From positions 21,921,169 to 21,985,168 of the forward strand of contig NC_034012.1 in NCBI RefSeq assembly GCF_000346465.2: a DNA stretch of 64,000 nucleotides. The letters are read 5' to 3'. The stretch comes from Prunus persica. Lineage: Eukaryota; Streptophyta; Magnoliopsida; Rosales; Rosaceae. The translations under genes and the position numbers were made by a program. Below, one piece after another: positions 46,641 through 57,338 of this stretch. The first letter of the stretch is position 1; the number at the start of each line of letters is the position of its first letter. Below the pieces are notes generated by a model. That model saw only the letters and a program-made list of their open reading frames with translations. It had not been told where the DNA came from and searched no databases.

Positions 46641-48659
46641 TTTCTTATACTTTTCTTGTTTTTTTTGGGGGCTTTTGACTAGTTTTTTCTTGGGTTAAAT
46701 TTTCTTTTACCATAAAATTCATCATTATGTCTAAAGGACTGTTTTCGGCGTGAGTAATGCCTATGTTTACTAGTTTGTTAGTCATTGTACCTAGTCTTGA
46801 CTTTTCTAGATGAGGGAGTAAATGCTAGACCATACTGTTCACAAAAATCTCCTAATTCATATTTGGTTGAATTTCTTTCTGATTAAATTTGTTTACCTAT
46901 TTTCATGTCAACACACATTTTCATTCCTAGTTGGTTAATTGTATGAATAATATTTCCATAAGTTAAACTATCGAAATCTATGTGACCCTGATCATTACTT
47001 AGAACTGTTCGTATCTTGTGAGCAAACAAATTAGGAAGACCATTAATGAATTTCTCTTTCCATAATGATTGATTACTATCATCTCTTAACATGACTTTAG
47101 AAATGAAGACATCTTTATATCATCTGAAATCACTTAATTTGGGGCATCTGAGATTACTGAGCTGGTCATGGATTCTAGCAGTAGTATTACTAGATGTTCC
47201 TATGAAGTGTTCGATTATGGTATACAATAAAATGTTGACTCCATCTTGTATTCTTGTGCCTAATCGTTCATCGAAAATAGGGAGACCTTCTTCATTTAAT
47301 TTTACTGCGTGTGTGATTTGTCGTTTTGATTCTTCGGTTAAATGTTTATCCCATCAAGAACGTAAGGTTCCGGTGAATCCTGTTTCTAAAAGAGGAACAA
47401 TCTCTAACTGTCTTAAACTATGATTGGTGATGTGGTGTTGGCTACCATAGACATGTGTTGTAGTTTATTTAGGATTTCTTGTTCTGATAGACCATCGATA
47501 TTCCATTTGTAAAGTTTATCATATGAGACTGAGAATTGACTTTGGGAATTTCTTTCCTCAAACTGGATGTCAGGAGGAGTTGGTTTGGGGTATCAATTTT
47601 TTGTTAGAGTAGTAGGGTTGACTTTGTTCCTTAATCTATTAAGTTTCATATCATTATCTTTTTCTAAATTTTTAAAGGCATTTTCAATTTTTGATATATT
47701 ACTGGAATTGGTTTCATTGCTCGTTATAGACTTGGTTTTAGAGGAATTGACTAAAGCAGAGGATTCTAGGACTTTGAGACTAGAAGGTTCTGGTTTTTCT
47801 TTAACCGGGGTTAACTGTTTAAACATTTCTTCAATCTTTTCCATTGTGGGACTTTTCTTGAGGGTGGAACTTGACTTTAAATCTTGGAATTTTATTAGAG
47901 GTTTCTCTTTCTAAGACTTAAGAGATATTTGTTGCGGAATTATTTTGTCTATTTTTGTTTCTATTTTATCTAATTGTTTTCCAATTACTATTAGACTCTG
48001 GTTTGCGTAATTATTTTGTTCAACTAATTTTTTATCATTTTGTTCAGGGATCTTAAAAGGACTGGTATTGATTGTAGTATTTTTATGATCAATGATTATT
48101 GTTTCTACTTGGGGATGACTAGCGATGACTTCTGCGTTGTTTTATCTTTTCCATTTTTCTTGTGTTAAAGTTCTTAACTCCTTGGACATGTAATGACTTT
48201 CAACGAAATCAAGGTAAAAGACTTCTCACTTAGTATTTTTCATAAAAAATTTCCATTCATTAAATATTTGATCTCTTTGTTCTTTATTTGGGTAGACTGT
48301 GTGGTAGTTATTTCGTCTTTCCAGGTTTTCTAGGGCATTTAGATGACTGTCTAAAATTTTTCAATGAATTTTAAATTCTTTGTTAAGGGTTCGTAACTGA
48401 TTGTCTAATGGAATGGCTTCGGCTTCAAAATCAATTTGAGTGGGAGAGTCTGGCGAATTAGATTTCTCATCTTCTTTGACTGGTTTTTACCGTAGCAAGG
48501 ATGGTTGACCTGGGAGGTTTTTCTTAAAGATTCTAATTTTAAATCAATTAATGTTTTTTCTAATTCTAAGTCTCTTTCCAAAGTAGAGGAGGAAGCTGCG
48601 AAGAAATGTTTGGTAGGAGTATGCCTAAGGGATTGACTAGGTGTTGGGAGTTGTTGTAA
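46641..48659 (-). pseudogene. EPRV-2 coat-protein region, decayed
   Basis: Minus-strand blocks (47844-47593; about 47420-47100; 47092-46883) are separated by stops and shifts. They include NQSLWKEKFINGLPNLFAHK (47078-47019), a typical coat/gag helix of Caulimoviridae upstream of the zinc knuckle. A Lys-rich tract precedes the knuckle. The upstream part (about 48400-48250) corresponds to the linker seen in EPRV-1 after 32566. Confidence 0.55.
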
Positions 48660-48963
48660 CTAGACTGAGGACTTGTGGGGCTGATTTCCAAAATTTATTT
48701 TTACTGTTCCGTCTAAATATTGTTGAATGTAATCTAGATTATTCAAATTATGCTGAATAGGAGTAGGTTGATTTTCTGTTGTTAGTGTCCAATCTAGAGG
48801 TAGAGTTACTTCTGACCACTTAATTGTATGAGGAACTCTTATATTAGCATCGACTTTACTACTTTGAATAAGCAAGGTTTGGTCTTTTGGACTTTTATTA
48901 AGGGCTTGGAAATTCATATTAGTCCCTGTGACTTTATAATAAATTATATAGACTAAAGCTAGA
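48660..48963 (-). pseudogene. EPRV-2 movement protein, C-terminal part
   Basis: The frame 48917-48660 reads HTIKWSEVTLPLDWTL, then YIQQYLDGTVKINF. The W-x3-LP-x2-W spacing is typical of the end of the caulimovirid movement-protein domain. It is separated from the N-terminal part at 53287-53874 by the LTR at 48969-53286. Confidence 0.6.
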
Positions 48964-49270
48964 GGTTGTGTAATGACCCAAACCTAAAATTCATATTTAA
49001 TTAGTAATTTATTATGAGGAAAGACAATTTTTGACCGAAATGGAATTTGACAATTTTTGCCCTTGGAATAATTATTAACAAAAAGTTGACTTTTTGACCA
49101 AAATGGAATTTGACAATTTCACATACACTGTTGCGTAGAGCACGACGAAATGAGTTCGTAGACACGAAGTGGGCTCGAACCGGAGCTTTAACGAAGAATA
49201 TACGGTTAAAATATCACGAGGGGCAAAATGGTAATTAGAAAAAATCAGATTTTTTTTACAAAACCTCGTT

Positions 49271-49271
<1 letters not shown>

Positions 49272-49332
<61 letters not shown>

Positions 49333-49333
49333 C
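49272..49333. repeat. (CT)n microsatellite in LTR
   Basis: The longest CT run in the window, broken once by a TT. Open frames on both strands across it give Ser-Leu or Arg-Glu repeats and are not genes. Confidence 0.95.
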
Positions 49334-51211
49334 CAGCGCGCTCTCCTCCCTCTCTGATTGTTCTCCCGTCCGTCGCCCTCCAAACTTCCAGAACCACCAT
49401 CACCGGCCACCACAAGCCACAACACCGGCACCAACCTGACCGGCCCGACCCCGCCGTCACGCCTCAGCTCACTTCCGCCGCCAGTCTCGGGAAATTGCGA
49501 AAAATCACGCCGGTTTTGTCAAAATTTCAAACCGTCCATTCTCTCTCAATTCTTCTCCAAATTTGTCGAGTAAGGTATGGCTTTCTACCTATTTTCCATG
49601 CTCTAGTTGATGGTTGGGTAGGTTTGCATCGATTTTGACCGTAACTAGCTCAGTTTTCAATTTGGAATTCGACCGATTTTTGGCCTCCGTGTTCGGCCAC
49701 TTCCGGTCAGTTTTTGGGGTAGGTCAAAGAACAAAAGTGGTTCCAAATATGGTGTTCTACCTAGGATAGGAGTTTGGAGCCGTGGTTTTGAGATTTTCCG
49801 GCGATGCGTAATCGCTTTGGACACCCTTCGCTGCCGGCGCTTGCGGCGGCGCGTGGGCAAGGGTGGTGCAGTGGCACTGTGTCTTGATGTGATCCTTAGG
49901 TTGTCACGAGCGCGTAGGAATTCGTGGATCTCAATTTGGATACCGTTTGAGCCTCGAACGGATTTTCCATATTGTGCGATTTTCGGGTTCAATATGGTTG
50001 AGCTGTTGGATCGTAATCAATTTCAGATATGTTACTCTAGATAATTCCAGAATCGTGTAGGATTTGATGTATTGTGAATCGGAGTCCCGGATACTCCGAA
50101 ATCGCGAACCATAGGGCTAGGGTTTAGAAATTATGCGATTACACGATTGTGATCAATCCGACCGTCCGATCGACACCAATACCCTCGGGACATGTGTCTT
50201 AGATATATTGGACCTTCTAGCGGCTTCCGGATCATATTGTGAGGTCATGGACCCGTGGGGTCCCGGATTGACTTTTTGGGACTTTAGCGCTTTTTGAGTC
50301 CCAAGATACTGCTAAACTATCCTACGTGGAAGGAAAGCTTTATGGGCATAGGGATAACTTTAAATTGACGCACGTACTTTTAGAAGCCGGGGGTAGGGTT
50401 TTTAATTTAATACTATATTGTATTAATAGAATATTATGGTCATTGAATCAGGCACCCGGGCATCAGTTGACCCGCAGGAGGGACCTTCAAGAGGTCCAGC
50501 GAGCTCGGACTATCAGTGAGTGGACTCTTTGTTTTTATAAATGAATTTAAGTAGTTCAGCTTCAGTTATAAGCTGTTTTATTCTATTAAATATTTTCTGT
50601 TGCATGCTGCCAAGTGAAATCTCCTTTAAAGAATATATGAAAAGATATTCTCGTTAATTATCAGATAAATGGCAGCAGAATTTTAAAGGTTATAGAAAGT
50701 TAATGATTCAACAGTTTTGCTTCAGAAACTTTATATTTTCTTCAACCACCTTGTACCCAGGTATTAAATGTTGCCTTCGGATTATATTTGTTGCCTTTGG
50801 TTTAGTCAGCATGCTTGACAGTTGCCCCACGAGTTCCTTGGTACTCAAACTCGTGTGGAGCGAGTAATGCGGATCAGGTGAACTACGGTCCCCTGAATCC
50901 TGCGAGTTGCGGCTCGAACTGACTTTGTGTCACTGAGACCTGCGAGTATGTGTCACCCATGGTGATGCAAGGAATTGACGGATATAAGGAATTGACGGAA
51001 ATAAAGGGTAGACCTAGGTGATAATTTTAAACTGTTTTCAAAAGTGATGTTGACCATGAACATGATTGGCTTATACATATGTAGTTATATACGTGCATTG
51101 ATTTCAGAAATAAAGAAAATAAGCTAGTTTGTATAACTGTTTTTACAGTGGGGTTAGTATGTTCATATGCTATTTTTCTAAACTTTATTTTTGGGTCCAC
51201 TCACCCTTTTT

Positions 51212-51283
51212 GTTGTAGTATAGTGGTAAGTATTCCCGCCTGTCACGCGGGTGACCCGGGTTCGATCCCTGGCAACGGCGCCA
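51212..51283 (+). tRNA. tRNA-Asp(GTC)-like sequence with encoded CCA, 5' truncated, fused to an LTR
   Basis: The sequence folds as tRNA-Asp. It has the 3' half of the acceptor stem (CAACGGC, then G and CCA), an anticodon arm CCCGC-CTGTCAC-GCGGG with anticodon GTC (51242-51244), and a T arm with GTTCGATC. The first three acceptor bases are missing; the left partner of the stem is only GTTG. The CCA at 51281-51283 is part of the DNA, whereas nuclear plant tRNA genes do not encode it. Six bases later an LTR end begins (TGTTGG at 51290). This is therefore a retro-derived copy of a tRNA primer and not a working tRNA gene. The 3' 18 bases equal a tRNA-Asp primer-binding site on the minus strand. 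Confidence 0.8.
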
Positions 51284-51289
51284 AAAACT

Positions 51290-52869
51290 TGTTGGTAAAT
51301 TTTAACAACAATATTAAAACCTTGCAAGTGCACAAATCAAATGATAGTATAGTAAGCAAGCAAGGGTCGATCCCACAGAGATTGTGATCTAAAGAGATGT
51401 TTATCAATGTCACGCAATGAAAATCAAAACAAAGGACTTCCAAACACACACCAACACCAAGGGGGGTTTTGATTTGTTTTTGTGAATCAAACAAAATAAG
51501 GAAAAGGAAACAAAAGAGAATTTAAATTAGAGTTTAAGAGAAATTGGTTTAAAATCAATCAAGAACAATAGCTAGGACTTACTATCCACCTCCAAACAAT
51601 CAATCAATCCATAAACAACAATAGATAATCAATTTCTAGCAAGCATATGATGACGACACTCACAACAAGATCATGGCATTTGACTCGAGTTGTATGATTC
51701 TCTCTTAAGTGTATGTAAAGTGTAAGGCATTTACATCAATACGTGTATTCTTAATTGAAATCTAGTATGGCATTTACTCAAATTAACAATCAAGAATCCA
51801 TTAAGATCAAAGAGAATATGAGTGTCACAAAAACCCTAAAACATGGCATTTGTTATTAGGAATTCAAGAATCGATTTCTCATAACTAGTTCTTAACCCAA
51901 TTATTCGTTGCAAACAAGAACACATTCAATATGGCAATTGACCTATGTTCTACAACAATTTAATTCCAATACATGCTTCTAAGTTAGCTACTCAAAGAAA
52001 CCAAATACCAGAATTCACATAACATAGAGAAACCGAAATCATCACGCTTGTAGAAACTAAAAATCCATTAAACTTGTTTATAAAATTGAAATCATGTCTA
52101 GGGCTTCAAGATTAAGCCCTAACTAACAAGAAATTAGTTACTCATGGTCTTGGATGAACTCAAAAATAAATACATAAGAACTGAAAATTAAAAGAAGGAA
52201 GGAAAAGAAAGAACTCGTTCGCAGCTTTCTCCTCTTGTGCCGTTGATCTCTTTAGGACGTGAATGCTTTTTATCAGGCCTTGGCTCGTCTTTTATATCAC
52301 TTATATCAGAGTTCTAAACCCTAAAATTGACTGAAAAGTCGTCCAAGAAGTCTTGGTAAACAAGGAATCCAAATAGGAAAGTAAAAATCACAATTCCTAA
52401 CTCCACTGGGAAATACAGCTCAGCCCAATGTTCACACGATTTGGGGATCTTTGACCTTGTAGAAAAATCATTAAAAATATATTTTAGAAAGATAAATGTC
52501 TTATCTTTCCAACCATATATAGCACGTAACTTGAAAAATTCGGAAAGGCTTCCGTTTCTTCACATTCACGTAACATGTACGAAACTGTCCTGTCTGCACG
52601 TGGGCTAACTTTACTTGTAATACTGTACCAATTGGCTCGGTAGAAAATTCTAGAAAAATCATAGATTGAACTTCAAGATGTTAGCTTTCATCTCCAATTG
52701 GTCTTGCGCTAAAATTCCTCCGAAAAGTTGATTTTCCCTTAAAAACCTTCTAAGAGCGCAGAAAAGCTGAAAATCAGAAAAATAAAGTAATAAGCCCTTT
52801 TTAAATCTAATTCTCTTACAAAACCAAAGTAAAAAGAGTACATAAATGAGTATATTTATGGACTTATCA
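51290..52869 (-). mobile_element. Athila/Tat-like LTR of another family, joined to the tRNA-Asp sequence
   Basis: On the minus strand it starts TGATAAGTCCATAAATATAC (52869) and ends CCAACA (51290), 1580 bp, then AGTTTT and the primer-binding site TGGCGCCGTTGCCAGGG. These are the start, end and primer site of a complete LTR with its primer-binding site. Nothing of gag-pol follows. A TATA-like GATATAAAAG lies near 52299 on the minus strand. No target duplication flanks the insert. The host LTR lacks TTTTG at the site (compare 28426-28436), and GTTG is shared by host and tRNA at the left junction. Confidence 0.8.
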
Positions 52870-53286
52870 CGCCCCCAGGCAGTAGACGTGCACAGGAATC
52901 CACCACCGGGCCGTTTCCCATCTTCCGCACCTTTCTTTTGATGTACGATTTTTGTTTTGTAAAAGGATTCACTCCTTTGTAAATTCTTAGTAGTCGCTCT
53001 GATGTTTTGCCCTAGACTGAGATTTGAACTGTTGGAATGTATAGATATGTATGCTGGCAGTTGGTTGTATATATATATATACTTGTTTTGGCAGGTGTAA
53101 CTGATTTGGTATTGAGCCAGTTACAAGGGAAACTCTGCCGGTTTTTCGGTAGACGTTAACCTTATTATTGTATCATGTTTTGTATAAAAGGGCAAATAGG
53201 TCATTTGTGCCTAACATTCACCAGGTGTCGGTCACGCACAGGGTCTGGCTCGGATTCCAAAGCGGAATTTGGATCGGGTCCTGTCA

Positions 53287-53874
53287 GGTTGGGTACCTAG
53301 TAAGACTTTATACCCTGAAGTTTTAATATTTAATGTTAAAGTTTTCAATATGTGGGGATCACCAAGGCTTACTGTGAAGTCTGGATAGCAATAAAAGTAC
53401 TGTCACTAAAGTTGGACCATTAAACAAGCTTGACTCAATTATTCCTAAGGTACTGTCACTAAAGTTGGTAAATTTGGCATCACATAGGCAAAGTAAAATA
53501 GAGGAATTTAGTCCTAACCTGGTAAGGGGTTTGACTGCTACTTGAATGAGGCCAATGTGAAGGAAATTGTTTCCATCACTCTTTTGTTTCTTTGTTGACT
53601 CAAGATTTAATAATTGGCATGTTTCATGTTCTTTACTCAAGGCATAGACTTGTTCAACTGTTTTCACATGGGTTGTACTTTTGAAACTTGAAAGTGACCA
53701 TTTCTTCTTGTAAATTTCTGTACTAGGGATTTTGGGGATATTCCAATCTTTATAGGCAATTTCATTACTAGTTTCATATTCTATTTGTTCTTCATTTACT
53801 ATTTCTGGGAGTTTACTAATACTTGCTCTAGAACTACTACTGTTACAAGAGTTTGTTCTAAAAAGGCGACTCAT
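53287..53874 (-). pseudogene. EPRV-2 movement protein, N-terminal part
   Basis: The minus-strand frame has ATG codons at 53901 and 53874. Ser-rich N-terminus, then WNIPKIPSTEIYKKKW, a stretch with VYALSKEHETCQLLN, and the movement-protein core NFLHIGLIQVAVKPLTRLGL, LLCLCDAKFTNFSDS, IIESSLFNGP. It follows the pattern of the caulimovirid 30K-type movement protein. A frame change follows near 53400, and the LTR cuts the domain at 53286. Decayed viral relic. Confidence 0.65.
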
Positions 53875-54185
53875 CTGGACAAAGATTACTAGTTTTCTCA
53901 CAAAGGATGAGAAGGAAAGCTAATAAACCTATAACGAAATCAAGGATTCTGGAAGACTAAAAGGTTTTCTCTTTCTCCGCTCATGCCGCATCCGCTCATG
54001 CCTCTCCCTGGGACTTATTGTTTGGAATCTAGGACTTATTGTTTGGGTTGAGAGAAAAGTATCAGTATTCAGGAAGACACTGAAAGAGTTACATATTTAA
54101 ATAGCAAAACTTCAAACACATAGTGAAATCACCAGTTGCTTCGACAAAATGAGAAGCAGAATTAGAATGACTCTTCAACACTTAT

Positions 54186-54198
54186 GGCTTTGATACCA
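54186..54198 (-). promoter_or_regulatory. EPRV-2 tRNA-Met primer-binding site
   Basis: On the minus strand TGGTATCAAAGCC differs by one base from TGGTATCAGAGCC, the initiator-tRNA-Met primer site of plant pararetroviruses. It lies between the promoter/poly(A) region and ORF1, as expected. A second near-copy of its first part (TTGGTATCAAATCC) lies just upstream at about 54207-54220. Confidence 0.7.
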
Positions 54199-54208
54199 GG
54201 AGGGGATT

Positions 54209-54400
54209 TGATACCAAGAAGGGATCTAGAGCCAGAGTAATGCATATGGAATGAAAATAACTTTAAATGATGAGAAATTATAAAATTAATGCAATACGCA
54301 TACCAGGAGGGGATTTGGAGCCAGAGTAATGCATATGAAATGAAAATAACTTTAAATGATGAGAAATTATAAAATTAATGCAATACGCAAATGAAAATAA
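54209..54400 (-). repeat. Tandem duplication (89 bp) in EPRV-2 leader
   Basis: The phrase GCCAGAGTAATGCATATG recurs at 54231 and 54320 with the following ATGAAAATAACTTTAAATGA block. A third partial copy starts near 54391. The repeat lies between the poly(A) signal and the primer-binding site. Confidence 0.9.
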
Positions 54401-54439
54401 CTTTAAATGAAGGTATTGAATTGCAGACTTACAGAAAAG

Positions 54440-54575
54440 CGTGAGATTTTATTCATGCATAGCACTCATATCTTACAAGTGTACTTCAGAGAGATATTTC
54501 TGAAAGAACTTTGAAACTGAAAACTAAAAATTACATTTTGACTACGACCGAGGCCCAAAGCCTCTATTTAAAGAA
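54440..54575 (-). promoter_or_regulatory. EPRV-2 promoter (TATA-like) and poly(A) signal
   Basis: Minus strand: CTTTAAATAGAGG (54574-54562), then about 110 bp downstream AATAAA (54453-54448). The order and sequence parallel the EPRV-1 control region at 38371-38430. Confidence 0.6.
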
Positions 54576-56640
54576 CTTAACTATGAAGGTGTCGGCAACA
54601 TTGGATGCTTGGAATCTTTACTGTTGGAGCACGGGTCTTCTACTTTTGCATTGACTGGAGCTTTTAGAATATTATTCTTGCTTTTGTCTTGTCTTTGCTT
54701 TTGCTCTCTGTTTCCCTCTTTTCGGCCGGGTAGGCCAGTTGAAGGAGTTTTTGGTCCTTCTTCTTTTAGATTGCGTAGGCGTGCCACCACCAAGCCACTG
54801 ATTGGCTTGAATGGAAAAGGTTGGATTGTTGTGTTCGCACTTCTGACTTCTAACCAGCCGATTGATCGGCCAAGCAAGGATCCTCCTCTTGGCCTAGGTT
54901 CTTTCACTTCCTCGGGTTCGAGGATGGTTAGGTTTCGTATAGGTATTTTAGTATTTTTTAGATTTTTAATGATAACGATGCAAATTAAAGTAAAATATGC
55001 AATTAAACTTAAAGACGAGAATTGAAGTACGATAAAGTAAATCAAAGCGATATATAAACTTAAATTAAGTGAAGAACGAAATAAGAATGATATAAATTAT
55101 AAGGGCAATAAAATAAAGCAATTTGAAATTAAATTAAGCTTAAAGCAAATTCGATAACAATTAACAATAAAGCTATAAAATTGAATCTTAAAACAACGTA
55201 ATGGAAAATACAAGAAATTAACCTTACACTAACGAAAGTGAAGAACTGATCTAGTCTACTTGCTTGGAAAATAAAAACCTAGTCTAGAGAAAGAAAATTG
55301 AAAGACAAAAAGTAGCTTTTTGTGTCTGATGTCGAGGTCCCTCTGCTCTTTGTCTGATGTAGTTTATATAGAGGCACTCGTCAGCCCATGGGCTGGCCAT
55401 TAAATGGCCGAAGGTCAAGTTCGTCCAAAATCTTTCCTTGTGTGGTTTCCTAAATTCACGGAATTGATTCAAATGAGATCATCGGATTACAAATCTAATC
55501 ACTTGATTCTCTCCTCCTTAGGAATGTTCCAGATTGACATCACTCTCTTTTGATTGCTTTCCTTGGATGCATCTTGTCACATGCATGAAAACATCCTGAG
55601 GTTTTTGGGCCTACTTTCGAGAGTAGAGCTTAGGCCTCCAAGGACTTAGGCCTAACATCTGGTCAGACGATGTGGCTCCCAGAGTCTCTAATTTTGATTG
55701 AACACAATCCATCGATGTTGGGTGAGTTGGAATTTCAATGAGTCCATTTGCACCATATATATATGTATTATATCCATATATTATTATATAGATGGTATAA
55801 GGCCATTAAATGGCCATCCAACTTTCATCAGACCTTTTGGATAAAGGTCCCTAGGCCATTTGGCCTTTTGAAGAAGCTTAGTCAAGGTGACGTGACTTCT
55901 TGTCCTTCCATATCAAAATATATATTTTATATATATACCAATTACATGTTAAGTTGCAAATAACTATATATATATATATATATTATATAGAGGGAATCCA
56001 TAGGCCACTGGTTGGTCTTTAATTCTTTTTCCAATCTACCAGACTGTTAAGGCCTCCACAATGTATTTGCATGGATCAATAAGCTTTTCTGGCTCAGACT
56101 ATGGGCAATCAAGTCTGGTTGGCCAATTAATATTTTAATATCACAAACTCTTTATGTCAGAATGCTATTTAACATGCCTTATCTCAGGTCAGGAATTGAA
56201 AACAACATTATGACCAATCCAGCTCACTTTAGCTTGTCAAACACGCACCCCTCCAGCTGCTATCTTCTCAGCCACACTTCTCTAGCAACTCTTTGGCCAT
56301 TACATTAGAACACTTCATTTGGGCAAGGTCATTGACCAACATACATATTAAAATATTTTATTTGTTTTGGAATGGTCATTGACCAATCACCACCTCCATC
56401 AGTATATACATATTTGGCCAACCATTCAATTCCAACCCAAGTACCAACGTTGGCTTCTTTAATACACTTCCAGCCAACTAAATTTCAAATCACTCAATAG
56501 AAGACTCCAGCCAACTTCTTCTCCAGCCAACTCTTCTCCTTAACTTCGCTGGAATTTGGTGACCACATCCAAACACTTTCTTCAGGGAATATTGATTGTG
56601 GAGGCACGGGGCTTGGAAACATTATGCAAACTTTTACTTT
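54576..56640. mobile_element. Unassigned insertion, about 2 kb, between EPRV-2 ORF2 and its promoter
   Basis: In EPRV-1 the distance from ORF2 stop to the TATA-like box is about 340 bp; here it is about 2.1 kb, so extra DNA is present. It has a minus-strand TATA-like CTATATAAAC (about 55371-55362), long TA runs (55744-55790, 55965-55985) and repeats of CCAGCCAACT near 56510-56535. An open frame on each strand at 54581-55045 shows no motif I know. It may be a solo LTR on the minus strand, but I could not define its ends. Confidence 0.35.
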
Positions 56641-56649
56641 AGCTTTACT

Positions 56650-57338
56650 TTAATCTTCATTCAAATCATAAGGGTCTTGACTGTCGGGGTAGCCTGCCCA
56701 TCTGAATTTTTGCATAGAATCTTTTTGACTTGATGGATTTTTTATTTGATTGGAGGATGAGGCTTGGTTGGATTGAGACTTCGGGGAAGCATCATCATCA
56801 TCGTCCATTTGAGAGGCTTGGATAATTAATTGTCTAGCTAATTCTTTGATTTCTGACTTTGATCTTCCTTCGATTGGGAGGAAAGAATGGGACATGCTGA
56901 AGCAAGAGGGCTTTGATTGTGGAGCCTTGACTGGGGGGGAATTCAGTATTGACTTGTTCAATAATTCTTTCTAACTTAAACTTATCCCACCATTTGATGG
57001 AGAATTGTCTCGAGAGAATATGTGATTCCTAGTTGACTTGATAAGCCATTTCAGAATCCAGGGAACTTTGTATTTGGCGATGAAAATTAAGAGTCTTGGG
57101 AAAAATTGATTTTCTTGCATAAATTTGTATTTACTAGAAAAGTACTTGACTGATTCTTGGAGATTGGGGGGAAGAATATCAATAGTTGGACCATGTTTTT
57201 CCCACCAAGAAGAAAACCAGTAGGGAAAAGGGCTCTTAAATTTACTATTGAAATTGACAAACCATGAATGACTAAAATCCTCGGTTTGGTGGAGGAAAAT
57301 GATGTGCCAAGCTTCAATGTAATCATAGTAATTATTGA
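56650..57338 (-). pseudogene. EPRV-2 ORF2, C-terminal part
   Basis: The minus strand reads NNYYDYIEAWHIIF near 57333, WWEKHGPTIDILPPNLQES, VPWILKWLIKS, SIKWWDKFKLERIIEQ (all in shifting phases). It ends in an acidic tail with QMDDDDDAS and FRWAGYPDSQDPYDLNED, stop at 56650. It has the same order of landmarks as EPRV-1 ORF2. The N-terminal part is cut off by the Tat LTR at 57339. It lies upstream of the promoter and ORF1 of EPRV-2 on the same strand. Confidence 0.55.

Larger units (their letters stand above)
48969..53286 (+). mobile_element. Family-L solo LTR in EPRV-2 movement protein, holding a second insertion
   Basis: It starts TGTAATGACCC at 48969 and ends GGATCGGGTCCTGTCA at 53286. It is flanked by a perfect 5-bp duplication GGTTG (48964-48968 and 53287-53291). 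Without the insertion at 51212-52869 it is about 2.7 kb. It is opposite in orientation to the two other LTRs in EPRV-2. It contains a long (CT)n (49272-49333). Confidence 0.93.

Noticed and set aside
51212..51283. Working nuclear tRNA-Asp gene
   Set aside because: Three acceptor-stem bases are missing, CCA is present in DNA, and the sequence runs straight into an LTR at primer-binding-site distance.
54581..55045. 154-residue minus-strand protein or 138-residue plus-strand protein
   Set aside because: Both strands are open over the same DNA, no domain is recognised and the region looks like an inserted repeat; left as unassigned.
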